Source: Pyropia yezoensis
Taxonomy: Eukaryota > Rhodophyta > Bangiophyceae > Bangiales > Bangiaceae
DNA: 64,000 bases
Reading direction: 5' to 3'
NCBI GenBank assembly: GCA_009829735.1
Contig: CM020618.1
Coordinates: 31,038,894-31,102,893 of the forward strand
The notes beneath the pieces are model-generated. The model had not been told where the DNA came from, ran no database searches, and saw only the letters and a list, made by a program, of their open reading frames with translations. Below, piece by piece: positions 11,381-24,031 of the stretch. Numbering within the stretch: position 1 is the stretch's first letter; each line of letters opens with the position of its first letter. The translations under genes and the position numbers were made by a program.

Positions 11381-12715
11381 ATGGCGGCCGGCGTCACTGC
11401 AGACGCTGGGGGTGGCGACGGAACCGCCGCCGCCACGACGGGGGTGTCGACGGCGGCGACGGAGAACGCGACGTCTTCCCCGGCGGTTGCGACCGCCAAC
11501 GGTAGCAATGGACCGGACCGAGCGGCTGCACCTGCGGCGGGGGGTGCGGGGACGGTGTCGCTGACAAATGGGGACCTCGACCGCTTCCTCGAGCAGCTCA
11601 TGTCGGAGAATTGCAAGCCGCTGTCGGAGGAAGAGGTCAAGACACTTTGTGATAAGGCACGGGAGATCTTGATGGAAGAGTCCAACGTGCAAGGGGTGGC
11701 TTGTCCAGTGACTGTGTGTGGCGACATCCATGGCCAGTTTCACGACCTGCTGGAGCTGTTTCGCATTGGTGGGACCTGCCCAGACACGAACTATCTCTTC
11801 ATGGGCGATTATGTGGACCGTGGGTACTACTCGGTGGAAACAGTGACGGCCCTGGTGTGCCTCAAGGTGCGGTACCCCCATCGCGTGACCATCCTGCGTG
11901 GCAACCACGAGTCGCGGCAAATCACTCAGGTGTACGGCTTTTACGACGAGTGCCTGCGCAAGTACAGCAACGCCAATGTATGGAAGAACTTCACCGACAT
12001 GTTTGACTACCTGCCCCTGACGGCGTTGGTGGAGAACACCATCTTTTGTCTTCACGGTGGGCTGTCGCCGTCGATTGACACTCTAGACCAGATTCGGGCG
12101 CTGGATCGCGTCCAGGAGGTGCCGCATGAAGGCCCGATGTGCGACCTGCTTTGGTCGGACCCCGATGACCGGTGCGGCTGGGGCATTTCCCCACGCGGGG
12201 CCGGCTACACCTTTGGCAACGACATCTCTGACCAGTTCAACCACACGAACAACGTGACTCTGATCGCCAGAGCACATCAACTCGTCATGGAGGGGTACAA
12301 CTGGTGTCATGACCGGAACGTGGTCACTATTTTTTCTGCTCCCAACTACGTATGTTTCCAATTGTGTGGCTTGCTGTGGTTTTTTCCCGTTCTGTCATCC
12401 CTTGTTGTAACCTCTTTCTGGATGAACCCCTGCTTGGGAATGACACCTCTTCTTCCTGTGTATTGGCTTATGCTGACATGAGATGGTCTCGTGGCGAACG
12501 TGTGGTTTGTGTCTGTCGGTGGTTGTGTGTTGGTATTGCTGTCGCTCTTGCTTGTCCCGCGGCGCTACTCTCCTTGACAGTGTTACCGGTGCGGAAACCA
12601 AGCTGCCATTATGGAGCTGGACGAGCAGCGGAACTACACCTTCTTGCAGTTTGATCCTGCCCCCCGCCGCGGTGAGGACCATGTCACAAAGAAGACGCCA
12701 GATTACTTCTTGTGA
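11381..12715 (+). CDS. Serine/threonine protein phosphatase 2A catalytic subunit (two exons)
   Basis: Exons 11381-12349 and 12581-12715 encode 367 residues. The enzyme hydrolyses phosphoserine and phosphothreonine and works with scaffold and regulatory subunits in cytoplasm and nucleus. All PPP metal and catalytic motifs are present: [54 protein letters not shown] and FSAPNY. The exon 2 C-terminus ends in TPDYFL, the invariant PP2A tail whose terminal Leu is carboxymethylated; this separates it from PP4 and PP6. Conserved homology starts near [11 protein letters not shown]. The first roughly 60 residues are an Ala/Thr/Gly-rich extension beyond the usual 309-residue enzyme. The start is the ATG at 11381 (context GCCACGATGG). 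The gene is convergent with the SNF2-like gene. Confidence 0.95.
12350..12580 (+). other. 231 bp phase-0 intron of the PP2A gene
   Basis: The donor AACTAC|GTATGT and the acceptor TTGACAG|TGTTACCGG join the SAPNY and CYRCGN coding blocks, which are contiguous in every PP2A. The intron is T-rich relative to the exons. Reading through it would lose the regulatory DYFL tail. Confidence 0.92.
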
Positions 12716-13683
12716 GCTGTTGCTCTTGCGTGCATAGTCGGCTCGTTGCGTTTTTGCTGTTTGCGCTCTTTCCGTGTCTTGTGCTGTCGTACGTAAGAAA
12801 GGGGTCCTCGTTTCCTCGCTTCCCACTCCGCATTTGCTTCTCTCCCTTTTCCCTCCTTTTGTCTCGCGCTTTTTTTCCTCTGTCTCTTTTTTCTTCAACT
12901 GTTTGTTAGGTGTGGAGCGTGCTGGTGTCCATGCCGCGTGGACATCTTGTAGAGTACGTCTGGGTGTTTTATGCAGACCGGCTACTGCACGTACACCCTA
13001 TGGCACGGCACTAGACGCCGTCGTTGCGCCGCTCTTCACGTGCGTCGTGATGGACGGGCGATAGTCCAGTGCTCGAGCGCCCTACGCTCGGCTGAGTGAT
13101 ACGGCTGGCTGTCCACGGGTGGTTCCGCGGTTCCTCACGTAGATCACGCGTTTATTCTCCTTTTGTTGAGTAAACACGGTCGAGCTTGCTGACCAGAAGG
13201 ACTGGCAGTGTGTCCCATGCATCGGCCTGGGCCTCACGTGGCGCATGTCTCTACGACAGGGACATTGTAACATGGCGAGCTGACTCTGTTGCAGTACATG
13301 AAGCAGTACACACGACTGACAGGTGGGCGGGGGCCAGTGGAGCCTCAGGCAAGCTCATCGCTTGTCCCATGCGATGAAGCTGACTTGCCAACTTTGGCCC
13401 GGTCTGATATGCAGTAGCAGGAACGAGTGATTGCATAGGCAGGTCAGCGACGGATAACATGGTCGCTCTACGTGATGAGGGGAGCTGGGGCAGAAACAAC
13501 GACCACGAAATTTGGACGGTGGGCCAGGTGCGCCGCCACAAAAAGACCGACCACCTCCCCGTCACGCCCACCAGTGTGGCCCCGCCACGGCCACGCACCC
13601 AAAAACAAGATATGTACAACAAAGCAGCAGCGCAACCACTGGGCGTGCCACGGCTGCGGACGCCCACTCCCCCCCGCAGCCCG
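12716..13683. other. Convergent 3' intergenic region
   Basis: No gene was recognised between the PP2A stop and the SNF2-like stop. A T-rich stretch at about 12830-12905 lies downstream of PP2A. On the minus strand, GAATAAA occurs at about 13150-13156, some 530 bp beyond the SNF2-like stop, and could be a polyadenylation signal. A minus-strand frame (14471-13251) crosses part of this region but shows no domain. Confidence 0.45.
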
Positions 13684-16600
13684 TCAAAGCCAGATAGACT
13701 TCTTCCGTGATCGGCGGCGTGCGCGCCGGCCACCCGCCTTGGGCGACGCCCCCGCGTCTGCGGACCCCGCCGCCGACCCTCTGGCACCACCCCCCCCCGA
13801 CGACGGACCCGCCGCTGACGAGGTGCCCGCAGCCGCAGACGCGGCGCCGCCTGCCCGGTGGCGGGTGCTTCCCCGACCGGCGGCCGCTCCTGGCGACGGC
13901 GTCGCCGTCGACGAGGCCGCCGCAGCGCTGCTGCCGCCAGAAGACCGGCGGGAGGTTCGCCGCGGGGGACGGGGGCGCGGACTGCCCCCACCTTGGGCGC
14001 GACGAGGCAAAGAGCCCGCCACCATCGACAACAAAGGTGGGGGGGACGGCGGCGCCTCAGGCAACCGGCGTTCGTCGTCACACGAAGCTGCCGCGCGGGC
14101 GACCTCCCCAGGATCCGCGGCGTCACTGCCATGGTCCCCGTCGTCGGCCTTATTCTCGTTGACTTCGCCGTCGCCGCTGCTGTCAGATAACGGAGCGGTG
14201 GCAGCGGCATGCTCCGCCACCGCACGTGCGGCGGCGGCCATCGCGGCCATAGCGGCTGCCGTGTCTGCCGCCGAGGACGCGTCAACCGCGGCGGTGGCTT
14301 CCGCACCACCAGGCGACTCGACGGGGCCGCCAGGCCCGGCAGACACACCAACACCTGTCTGCATCGACGGCGCCGCGGAAGACGGCGCCAAACCAACCAG
14401 ATGGCTGCCGACGGCACCGCTGCCACCCACCTTGTCGATATCAAGACGGTGCCCCACCACGGTTGGCACAATAGGGGCAGCGGTTGTTGGATTGACGCCC
14501 AGGGGGTCGTGGCGGCCGACCGTCGCGCTCACGAGCATACTGTCGGTCGAGGGCCGCACAACAAACGCGAGTCCGCCATGGCCGACCAATTCGCCCTCGC
14601 TGGCCTCGCTGCTGCTGGCACCCGCAGCGGACACGGCGTTAACACCGGGCGCGTCAGCGCCCGAGAGGTCCCCCGTGTCGTCCCAAACCGGCACTACTTC
14701 CCCATCACTCACCGATGCCACAGCAGAGGCCACCGAGTTGCTGCGCCGCCGCGGGCGCCGCACGTGAAGAGATTCCTCTTCGTCTCCACCGCTGCCGATG
14801 CCGCGGGCTGGCTCGGAGGCTGCGCCGAGCGCCAGCAGCACAGAAGGGGCACGGCCTGTGACGGGGCCCGAGGTGCCAACGCCCCGATTGCGGGAGGAGC
14901 CTTCGGCAATCTCCCCGCTCTCCACCTCAGACACTTCGCCTTCACTCAGGTGAGCGCCGGCGGTACGTCGCTCGGGGGATGGCGCGGTGCCCACCTGTGC
15001 GGCGTCGCCAGCCACGTCCCCAACCGCCGGCGACCGGACTGGCCCTACAGTAGCATCAGGGCGCGTCGCAGGGCCGCCTTCGGCGCTGTGGGTGGCGTGG
15101 GAGTCCACCTCGCCCTCACTCGGCAGCAGGGCCACTGGACCAGATGCCCCCATCCCCGTGATCACGTCACCGCATGGCAGGGCGGCCAGCCCGCCACGCT
15201 CGTTCGAATCATCCCCGTGATCTGGCCCTTCAACGTTGTGCTGAGCTGCTGTCGACACCTGCTTCACCGCCTCCTCGTCCGCCTCGACGCTTACAAGTCT
15301 GCCATGCACCGTCCCGCTGCGTCCCATCTCTGAGGCCGGCAGCCCAAAAGACACAGCCCCCGACCGCCGGCGGCCACCCCCACTCCCGCTACGCGCTAGC
15401 CGCGACCGGCCGCTCATGTCAGCCCCGTCCTGGGCCCGTGTGCGCCCGCGACGCCGCTTGGTGCCGACACACACAACACCATCTGACCCGCTTGTCCCGC
15501 CGCTCCCAACCTCCTCAACACCACCTCCAGCGTTCTGCTCTCCCGGGTCACTCTCATCAAGGCCATAGTTGCGGAGGCGAATTGCAGCGGCAATAGCGGC
15601 CTGCGTCGAATCGTCCATACCAGGTGGAGGGCGCGACAAAGATCTTCGCGCGTCCTTGGCCGCCTCGCTCCCCGCTGCCAGTCCACTCGCTGAGCCAGCC
15701 AGTCCAGCTGTGGCACCAGACATAGGCTTGCGACCTCGACCGGCTGCCTTTTCCTTGCCACCGCGACCGCGGCGGTGATCCCTGAAGTCAAGATCTCGCT
15801 CGTCATCGAGAGGCACGTCATCACTCGAAGATGACATGTCTGCTTGCACACGGAGACGGGCGTGCACGTCTGCCGCCGACTCACTTGCCGACCGCGATGG
15901 TGACGGAGACGGACTGGCCTCGTACTGAAGCCGCCGAGCCTTGGTGCGTCGCTGCTTGCGGGCCGACACCTCCGAGGGGTCACCACCGCGCTCGATCGCC
16001 GAAGTCCACTCTCGCTCCGTAACACCATCCGAGTACACAACGGGCTTCCGCTTGCGCCGACCCCGGCCATGGGACTGCATAAACTGGTCGTCCAGCTCGC
16101 TTACCGACTTGCGTGCTGCGTCGGGTGCCATCACCCATTCTGGGAGCTCGTTTTCATCCCGCATCAAGCGTGTTGTTGACGAGGGAGACTTGCCCACATC
16201 GACTGCAGCGATGGCAGCGGTTGAGCGCTCCACGAGGTCATCCGCGTCCATCTTTTGAAAAAGCGCGAACTCCTCCTCGGATCGGCACAGAAGGCGGTTG
16301 ATATCCTCGTCGTCGGGCACGTCCCCCGCGTCGTTCAGGTCATCGTCCGCGTCTCGGGGCGCCCTGAGCACCTCCTTCAGCATTCGCGTGCGGTCAGTTT
16401 CAGAGCTCTTGTTGTTGAACTGACCGGCTTGGATAATCTGTGAGTCCATCTGCAGCTTCCGGCTGGCTGCCTCCAGGATCTTCACCTCAATCGTCCCCGA
16501 ACAAATCAGCCGGAAGACGCGAACGACCTTGGTCTGTCCGATTCTGTGAGCGCGGTCTTGAGCTTGTAGGTCCATCTGAACAACAGTCACCGACACACGC

Positions 16601-19600
16601 CCCGGAAAAAATCGGCCCGGTGCACCACATCTGGCGAGTAAGATGTCACACTCCATAAGGCTGAAAGAAACACGTGTGCTAACCGTGGATGGGCACGCAA
16701 AGACATTTCCAGCAGAGAAAAAAAAACAAAAAACACTAACGTACCTGTGGGTTCCAGTCGCTGTCAAAAATGACGACCGTGTCCGCCGTCTGCAGGTTGA
16801 GTCCCAGGCCACCTGCCCGGGTGGACAGCAGGAAGCACGAGTAGGGGGAGGTGGCAGAGTTGAACTCCTCGAGCATCTCCTGCCGGTCATCGCACTTCGT
16901 CATCCCGTCCAGCCGTAGGTAGCGGATGCCAACTGACTCGAGAAAGGTCTCCAAGTAGTCCAGCGCCGACGTCATCTGCGAAAAGATGAGCGTTCGGTGC
17001 CCCGTCACCTGCAGCTTGCGGAGGGTACGATGGAGGAGCTCAAACTTACCTGACGCCCGGATGAGCGCCTCATCGGGCAGTGCCTGCAGCGACTCCTGGT
17101 CATAGAACAGAAATGGATGGTTGCAAATCTTCTTCAGCTGCATGACAGTGTTGTTGAACGATCGGACGGGAACGCCGTCACCCGCGGCGATGCCCAACCG
17201 GTTCAATACTTGCCGGTACAACACTTTCTGCCAAACGGATATCTCGCAGCGTAGAACTGACTCGACCTTTTCGGGCAGCTGCTTCTCAACGTCAGTCTTG
17301 AGCCGACGAAGCAGAAAGGGGCGAAGCACCTGGTGCAGCCGGTTGATCACGAGAAGTGTCTCCTCCTCGTTAAGCTCTGCGTTGCTGCCAAGGGATGACG
17401 CCTGGAAAGGAGCAGAAAACCATGTCTCAAAGTTGTCCGCCGACGAGAAGATGGTCGGTAGAAGGAAGTTGAGTAAGGCCCACAGCTCGGTGAGGTTGTT
17501 CTGTAACGGCGTACCAGTCAGCAGCAACCGCTGGCGCGAAGTGTACTTGACGCCGAGAGTCATCGCCAGCTTGCAGTCGGCATTCTTCATCCGGTGGCCC
17601 TCGTCAATGATAATGTACCGCCAGTGAATGCGGCCAAGCACGTTCTTGTCTCGCACCACGAACTCATAGGTGGTAAGAACCACCTGAAAGGATCCAGGAG
17701 TCATCTCCGTTGCCGCCTTGCGCCGACGGCTCGCCGGGTCACCACGGTAGACCACCTTCTGCAGGGCGGGAGCCCAGCGCTCCAGCTCTCGAACCCAGTT
17801 CGACATGGTGGACAGGGGCACGATGACCAGAAAGGGCCCGTTGATGCGCTTGACCTCAACAAGGTAGGTGATGAGTGCGAGCGTCTGGATGGTCTTACCG
17901 AGACCCATCTCGTCGGCAAGGATGCCATTGAGGTTGTTGTTGTAAAGTGACACCAGCCAAGATAGCCCCTCGAGCTGGTACGGCTTGAGCGTCCCCCCAA
18001 CAAGACATTTCGGCTGGTGCACAGTCTCCTTAATGGAGTGGGAGATGGTGTAATATCGCTCCCGCCGCCGCTTGAGCGCACCCAGAGAGTCGTCCTCATT
18101 ATCCGCATCGCCGCCCGCGCCAAGCGACTCCGCGTCGTCCTCGCCAACCGCGCCGTCCTCTTCCTGGGCGTTCCGCTTTTGGCGTTCGACCTGCGCCCCA
18201 ATGTTGCGCAAGTACTCGTCAGTCTGCCGCAAAAGCTGCATAAGGCGAGTATTCTTAGTATCTTGCAACAGCTGCAGGTACTCCTCCTCGTCGTTGTTGC
18301 GCAGCGCACGCAGGCGCTCCTGCTGCATCCGCTTTCGGCGGCGCTCTTCTTCCCGCGCCCGATCCCGGTGCCACCGCTCCATGTCTTTAAGCAGCCGTCG
18401 CTGATGCGCCCGCTTGCTGTCTTGGTGATCCCGGAAGTCGACGTAGTGCTCTCCCACAAGCCGGGCGAGAAACCCCGAGATTTGTTGGCGGTGTGCCACC
18501 TGGTGCTCCCGCCGAAGGCGTTGATCGTTGTCATTCCCGACCACGAGCTGGCGGCACCCGAACGCAGCCTCGTGCGAATGGCTCGACGACAGCCCCAGGG
18601 CGGGACCAAAGTGGCACGGCTCTGAATGATGGGAGTTACTCACGCCGGATGGCACTCCACCCTTGACCCACAGTACAGATGGCAGCGACACCAATGGCGT
18701 GGCGGGTGCAATGGCCTCCAAAAGCTCTGTTTGCGTCGGCCCATAGGACGCGTGTTGAGACAGCACCAGCCGTCGCGCCTGGGCGGTGACCGACGCCCGC
18801 ACTGACCGCTGCAGTCCAATCAACTGAAGCTGTTTCAGCTCCATGACTGCTCGACGGCGAATGTGTTCCGGGAGTTCGACGGAGAGATGCTGCAGCTCGG
18901 CCATCCGAAGAAATATACGCTCCAGCACTTGCTGCTCCCGCTCCGCCAGCAGTAGCCGGAAGTTCGGCGTCTTTTCCGCCTCGGCAATCAACGCCGCGAT
19001 TTGAGCAAGCGTCAAGTGTGGCAGCGCAGGCCGCGCGTCTTTCAACGCGTCGCTCATCCCTTGAGGGGGGGCGCCCAGAATTACCGAGCCACGCGCCTGT
19101 CTCGTCGTGGCCAGGGGTGCACCCGCCGCTGAAGCAGACTCGGGACGCGGTCGAGCACGCACACCAGACATTGGCAGCTGCCCAGGGGCAGCCGGCCGAC
19201 CATCATGGGCAGCGGGCGGACGGCGCGAAGTGGCACCTGGGCGTTTCTTAGACTGCGACGGTTGAGGAGGAACCCCACGACGGACATCTCCAGACCCAGC
19301 AGACGGCGGCCGTGCAGATGACACTGGACGTGCGGAACCGGCCTGCGGAGACAAAAACGGCTGCTGCTGGGAATCGCCGCCAGAGACTCCTTGAGACGCA
19401 AGATACGGCTGCGTCGCCAGCGATGGGGGAGCCTTCGAAGTCGAACCGTCCCACTGCCGGAGCTGGTCTGACTGTGGCGCTGAACTAGATGACGCCACGC
19501 CATCCGGCTGCAGAGGAGTGGCTGCCATGGCCTCGTCCCGCTGTCGCCCATCGAGCAGCAGAGTGGTCTCCCGCTCCTGCAGCGATTGCGCACCACGCTG

Positions 19601-20006
19601 CTCATACTGCTCTGCTTGGTGCCGCTCCTCTTCGCGCAGTCGGTGCTGCTCAAGTTGTTGCTGCTGATGCCGCCGCTGGCGCTCTGCATTTCCCTGCACA
19701 CGCTCCTCCTCCAACATACGCGTCCGCTCCTCGTCCAGACGGGCACGCTGCTGCTGCAGTCGAAGCTGATCCTGCTGAGACTCGCGGTGGACCTCGAACT
19801 GCCGCAGCCGAGCCTCGGCCTCGGCACGACCTGCATTCTGTGCAGCAAAAGCCCCTACTTCTTGTTCACGCGGCTCATCCTGCTGAGAAATCGGCAACCC
19901 GCTTGACAGAACGTGCTGTTGCTGCATAAGCATAGCAAAATGCTGTTGCTGCTGCTGCTGCTGCTGATGATGATGATGTTGTTGCTGTGGGGGTGGCTGC
20001 GGTAGC

Positions 20007-20048
<42 letters not shown>

Positions 20049-23000
20049 ACCTGCCCTACCCGCGGCTGCTGTGGATGCTGCGGCAACAGCTGCTTCTGCT
20101 GCGGCAGCTGCGGATGCTGCTGCGGTAACGGCGGCTGCTCCTGCTGCTGCGGCAGAGGAACCTGCTGCCGCTGCCTCGGGCCCGGCCATCCACGTGGAGG
20201 CTTGGAATGCACACGCGGCTGGCCTGTTCGTGATGACGGCTGTGTCGAGGTCGCAAGCTGCTCCAGATGCCGCATCGACCCGTCTGACGGGAGAGCGCCG
20301 CCACCAACGTCAACGTGCATGTGTTGCTCCCGCTGCCGCAGGTGCTGCTGCAGTGCCTGCTGCCGCTGGATTTGGCGCAACATTTCCAGCTGTTGCTGCC
20401 GCACACGTTGCTGCTCATGGCCACCAGTCGTCGCAGAGGGTGGGGCAACAGGCAAGATCAACGGCCGGTCACGCGGTGAAGAAGCTCGTGACGCGCCCGA
20501 AGCACCCCCCCCAATCGGGTGCGCAGGGAGGCCTCCTGTAGCTGCCTGTTGCGGTACCGTACAGCGGGCATCCATCAGCGATTGACGCTGAGATGCATCC
20601 AGTTGCGCTATGGCGGCTTGCTGCTGGTGCTGCTGAGAGAGGAGCAGCTGCTGCTGTCGTCGGTGAAGCTCATATTGCTGCAGCAAGAAAAGCTGCTGGT
20701 ACTGCCGTTGTTCAGGGGTAAGGCCGTCCTGCGCGGCCATGGTAGCCGCATTGGGCGCCGTCACAGCGTACTGTTCTTGGGCTGGCGACACGACGGCGTC
20801 ATGCTCGCCCAACTCCCCCAGCACACCTGGATGTCCTTGGTAGGCTCCCAGAGATGCCATACCTGGTGCCGCTGCATGCACGGCCGTCGCAGCCGACACT
20901 TGCAGGAAAGGGTCCAGTGGTGCTGACAAGCGAGGCGCCACACCCTGCACGGTTCCAAGAGACATGGCGAGAGAAGTCTGCAGATGCGCACCAGGACCAC
21001 CTGCCAGGCCAACCGGGGGCGCAGGCGCCAATGGCTGCAGCCCCGCACTTGGGTCGCGAGGCACCCCAGCAGCCAGCTGCTGCCTAGAAGATGGCGACCT
21101 GGTGGCCTTGTCCACCGGTTGGGCAGCCTCCGCAGGCTGGACAGCCTCACGCAGCACTGGCTCCTGGGATGCCGACGCCTTGGCTTGCTTTGATTGCTTC
21201 CCAGACTTCGACAACTTCGCTTTAGACGGCTTCAATTGCTTGCCTTCCTTCGATGACCTGGTCTCTGGAGACTGAGCTCCAGCCTTTGGACCAGCGGGCT
21301 GCTTTCCTGCCTTGGTCGACTTCGCAGTCTTAATTGGCCGGGGCGGTAGCCCCAACGGGGCCTCTGGGGGCTGCTCGGATGCCACAGCCGTCGCAGCGGT
21401 TTGTCGCGGTGGGGGAGGGGGTGCGCGTCTTCCTTGTGACGCGTTTCCAAACGGCAGTTGATGTGCATAGGTCATCGCATGAGAGGACGAACCGCCTTGC
21501 GTGAAGGGGGGAGACGTCCGCGCCTGCGCAAGAGGCTGCAGGCGCTCCTGACCCCGGTACAAGCCGCCCTGATGCTGGTCGTATGACACGTCTGAAGATG
21601 GCTGTTGCGGTCGCCACTCCTGTTGACCTTGGTCCTGCTGCATTAACCGCAGCGGTTCCGACATGCGCAGCGCCGCGCTTGCAGGAGGTCCCTGCGACAC
21701 GGCCGGCTCTTCATGAAGGCCCGAAGCCATTCGCTGCTGCTGCTGCTGCGGTTGAGAAAAAGCAGACAGGAGTCCGTCCCGGGAATCTTGCGCTGGCATG
21801 AGCTGCCGCTGCGGGTCATGTGACCAGGAGGGGGGCAATTCGCTCTCTGCGTTGACGACTGCGTGTCTCGCTGGTGGCAACGAACTCAGATGCTCCCTAC
21901 GCCGAGCGTCGTCCCCCAGACGATCACGCGCTGGCGCCACAGGCGCTGCATCCTGCACCTGGGGCGGCATCGGACCAGGCGGAGGAGGCGGCACCACCTG
22001 TCCGTATGACGCACCCCGCGGCTGATGCGCTTGACCTTCTACGAAAGCACCAGGTGCCGGTGCGCCCAACGGCCCCGGCTGTTCTTCGCTGTCCTGGCTA
22101 GGTTCTCCAGCACGCGCTGATGGTTGGCCCGCGGCCGGATCCGGTTGCACCTGCGGCACCACGGCCGCAGCGGACTTCATGTTCGCCGCCTTAGCGCGAC
22201 TTGCTCTCAGCCGCCGAGCACGCGACAGAAGCGCCGACCGCGACACGTCTGTCTGCAACTCCCCTTCTCGAAGGATTTCGCTGACATGAATGCCACCAAA
22301 GGAGGTCGCCGTGTTCGGCGGCAGTGCTGGCTTGGACGTTGCCGCCGCAGGTAGCGAGTCGCCACCACTCCCCCCCGACGAGCTGCTGGGGCCGGGTGGC
22401 CGCCTGGCAGCAGACGGGGTGCCCGACCGGGGTGTGCCACTGCCACCGCCGCCACTGCCCACAGCACCTGGCCTGGCAGGTCTTGGTGTCACAGCCATGG
22501 CTGCAGCAGGGCTGGCGACCTCGAAGCCACGGGACATCTCCGAGGACGTTGCAGAGCGCGGCGCATGAGTGGGCGGCATCAAGGAGGGATTGCTCTGCAA
22601 CGGTTGTGGCAGTGCATGCACCGAAGCGGCTAAGGCTGACGGCATGCGTGGCGCATCAGACGGCGAGCGCCACGACTCTTGGTACGTACGGTCCGGCTGG
22701 GAGGCCGCCGACGCGAACGGTTGGGACCATTGTTCGGTATCTCCCTGCTGGAGATTCTTCTGCTGCTCTGCTTGCTGTTGATACTGCTGCTGCTGGCGTT
22801 GTTCCTGATAATGCTGCTGCTCCTGTTCCAGTCGTTGGTGCTCCCGCTGCGGCGCCAGCTCCAGCCGCTGCTGCTGCTGTGCCTGTTGCAATTGCTGCTG
22901 CTGCTGCTCCAATTCTTGCCGTTGTTGCCGCTGCTGCCTCTGAAGTTGGAGCTCTAAGTGCTGTTGTTGCCGCTGCTGCTGCTCTTGTTGACTTTGCTGC

Positions 23001-24031
23001 GGATGCGACGGATAGGACAAAACAGTCAGTTGAGGCGCACGGCCGCTAGCCGGGGCTCTGCTGAAGTTGACACGCGCGTCAGCCTCGTACCCCAGCGCTG
23101 CCTGACCAGGAGGGACACCCAAAGAGGCGGAATAACCACCGCTGTAACTGGGCGTCCAAGCGTCACCTCCGGTAGCTCCGCCGCCAACACCATCGCCGCC
23201 CTCACTGCCACCGCCACCAATACCAAACCTTGCGTCGGAGTCGGGATAGAACTCCCCGCCTAGCGGAAGAGCCGACGACGACTGAGGTGGATGCACGTAC
23301 TCCGCAGCCGAGGGCTGCTGTCGTTGCCGATGCCGCTGCTGCGCTTGTTGTGCTTGTTGTACTTGCTGTGCTGGCGGCTGCGTCTGCTGCGCCCAGCCTC
23401 CGCTAAAAGGCGCGCCCACCGCCTCCGCCAGGCTGCCACCCCCACCAGACGCAGGTACAGCGAGCCCAAAGGCAGGCCCTCCCTGTATGGATGCCCCTCC
23501 TGCGCTGTCATTGGCAGGCTCGCCGACACTCGCGTAGCCCTGAGATGTCGCCGGGTAGCCATCGCCACTGGCTGTGTAGGACGGCGGCGTCACGTAGTTG
23601 GCTCCTACGCCAGCCGTGCCCACCCCAGTAGAGTGGCTGGGGACGGACGGGAGGAAGGCAAGTGCGTCAGAGGTCGGCGGCGCAAGCGGTATGGCGCCCC
23701 AAAAGTCCGCCACCACTCCGCCACCGCCGCTGCCGCCACCACCAACATCGTCTGGAGGCATTCCTTGCGGACCCGCCGCGCCGCTACCGTCCTCACCACC
23801 AAATACACCCGCTGTACCAAAAGCCGGTGATGGGTCCCGTGATGATGCGCCGGTAGGGTGGGGCAGAAACTGGGGATGAACAGGCAGCACCAACGGGGTA
23901 GTCGTGGCCACCGCCGGGGGCACACTCCGCAGGTACTGGAGAAGCTCCTCGCAGCGAGGGTCCGTCAGGGGCACGCCCGAAGAAACGAGCTCATTGATCC
24001 GGCGGGTGGCCTGCTGCGGCCCCGTACTCAT
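13684..24031 (-). CDS. SWI2/SNF2 family chromatin-remodelling ATPase, BRM/STH1 type
   Basis: Exons 24031-16745 and 16575-13684 encode 3392 residues. The product is the likely motor of a SWI/SNF complex, sliding or ejecting nucleosomes with ATP. Residues 1 to about 1700 are low complexity, Gln-rich with a pure Gln run near 1328-1342. An HSA-like region (Arp-binding in the family) spans about 1722-1930, with ELKQLQL and LLRQTDEYL. The DEXD helicase half starts at about 2015 with GILADEMGLGKT and IIIDEGHRMKN. The helicase C half starts near 2345 with LIFSQM, STRAGGLGLNLQ and, across the intron, QAQDRAHRIGQ. A SnAC-like segment (about 2545-2610) contains LPEWVM and RRKRKPVVYSDG. The last roughly 780 residues are Ser/Gly/Ala-rich with an AT-hook-like GRGRKP. 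No bromodomain is visible. The ATG context is CCCACCATGA. Start and core are secure; the end of the tail is less so. Confidence 0.9.
16576..16744 (-). other. 169 bp phase-0 intron in the SNF2-like gene
   Basis: On the minus strand the donor is CCACAG|GTACGTTAGTG and the acceptor GTTGTTCAG|ATGGACC. Removing it joins DSDWNPQ to MDLQAQDRAHRIGQ, which is uninterrupted in all SNF2 proteins. The intron sits between helicase motifs V and VI. Confidence 0.92.
20007..20048 (-). repeat. CAG/CTG trinucleotide run encoding polyglutamine
   Basis: A pure CTG tract on the + strand, read as CAG on the coding strand, gives a run of about 14 Gln in the SNF2-like protein. A second CTG cluster lies at 19941-19967, followed by GATGAT repeats (His). 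Such tracts vary in length between individuals. Confidence 0.85.

Noticed and set aside
13251..14471. 406-codon minus-strand ORF overlapping the SNF2-like tail
   Set aside because: Different frame from the SNF2-like protein, Arg/Pro-rich and without a domain; it is explained by GC-rich codon periodicity.
18017..18625. Plus-strand ORF inside the SNF2-like helicase exon
   Set aside because: Antisense shadow of a strongly conserved coding region.
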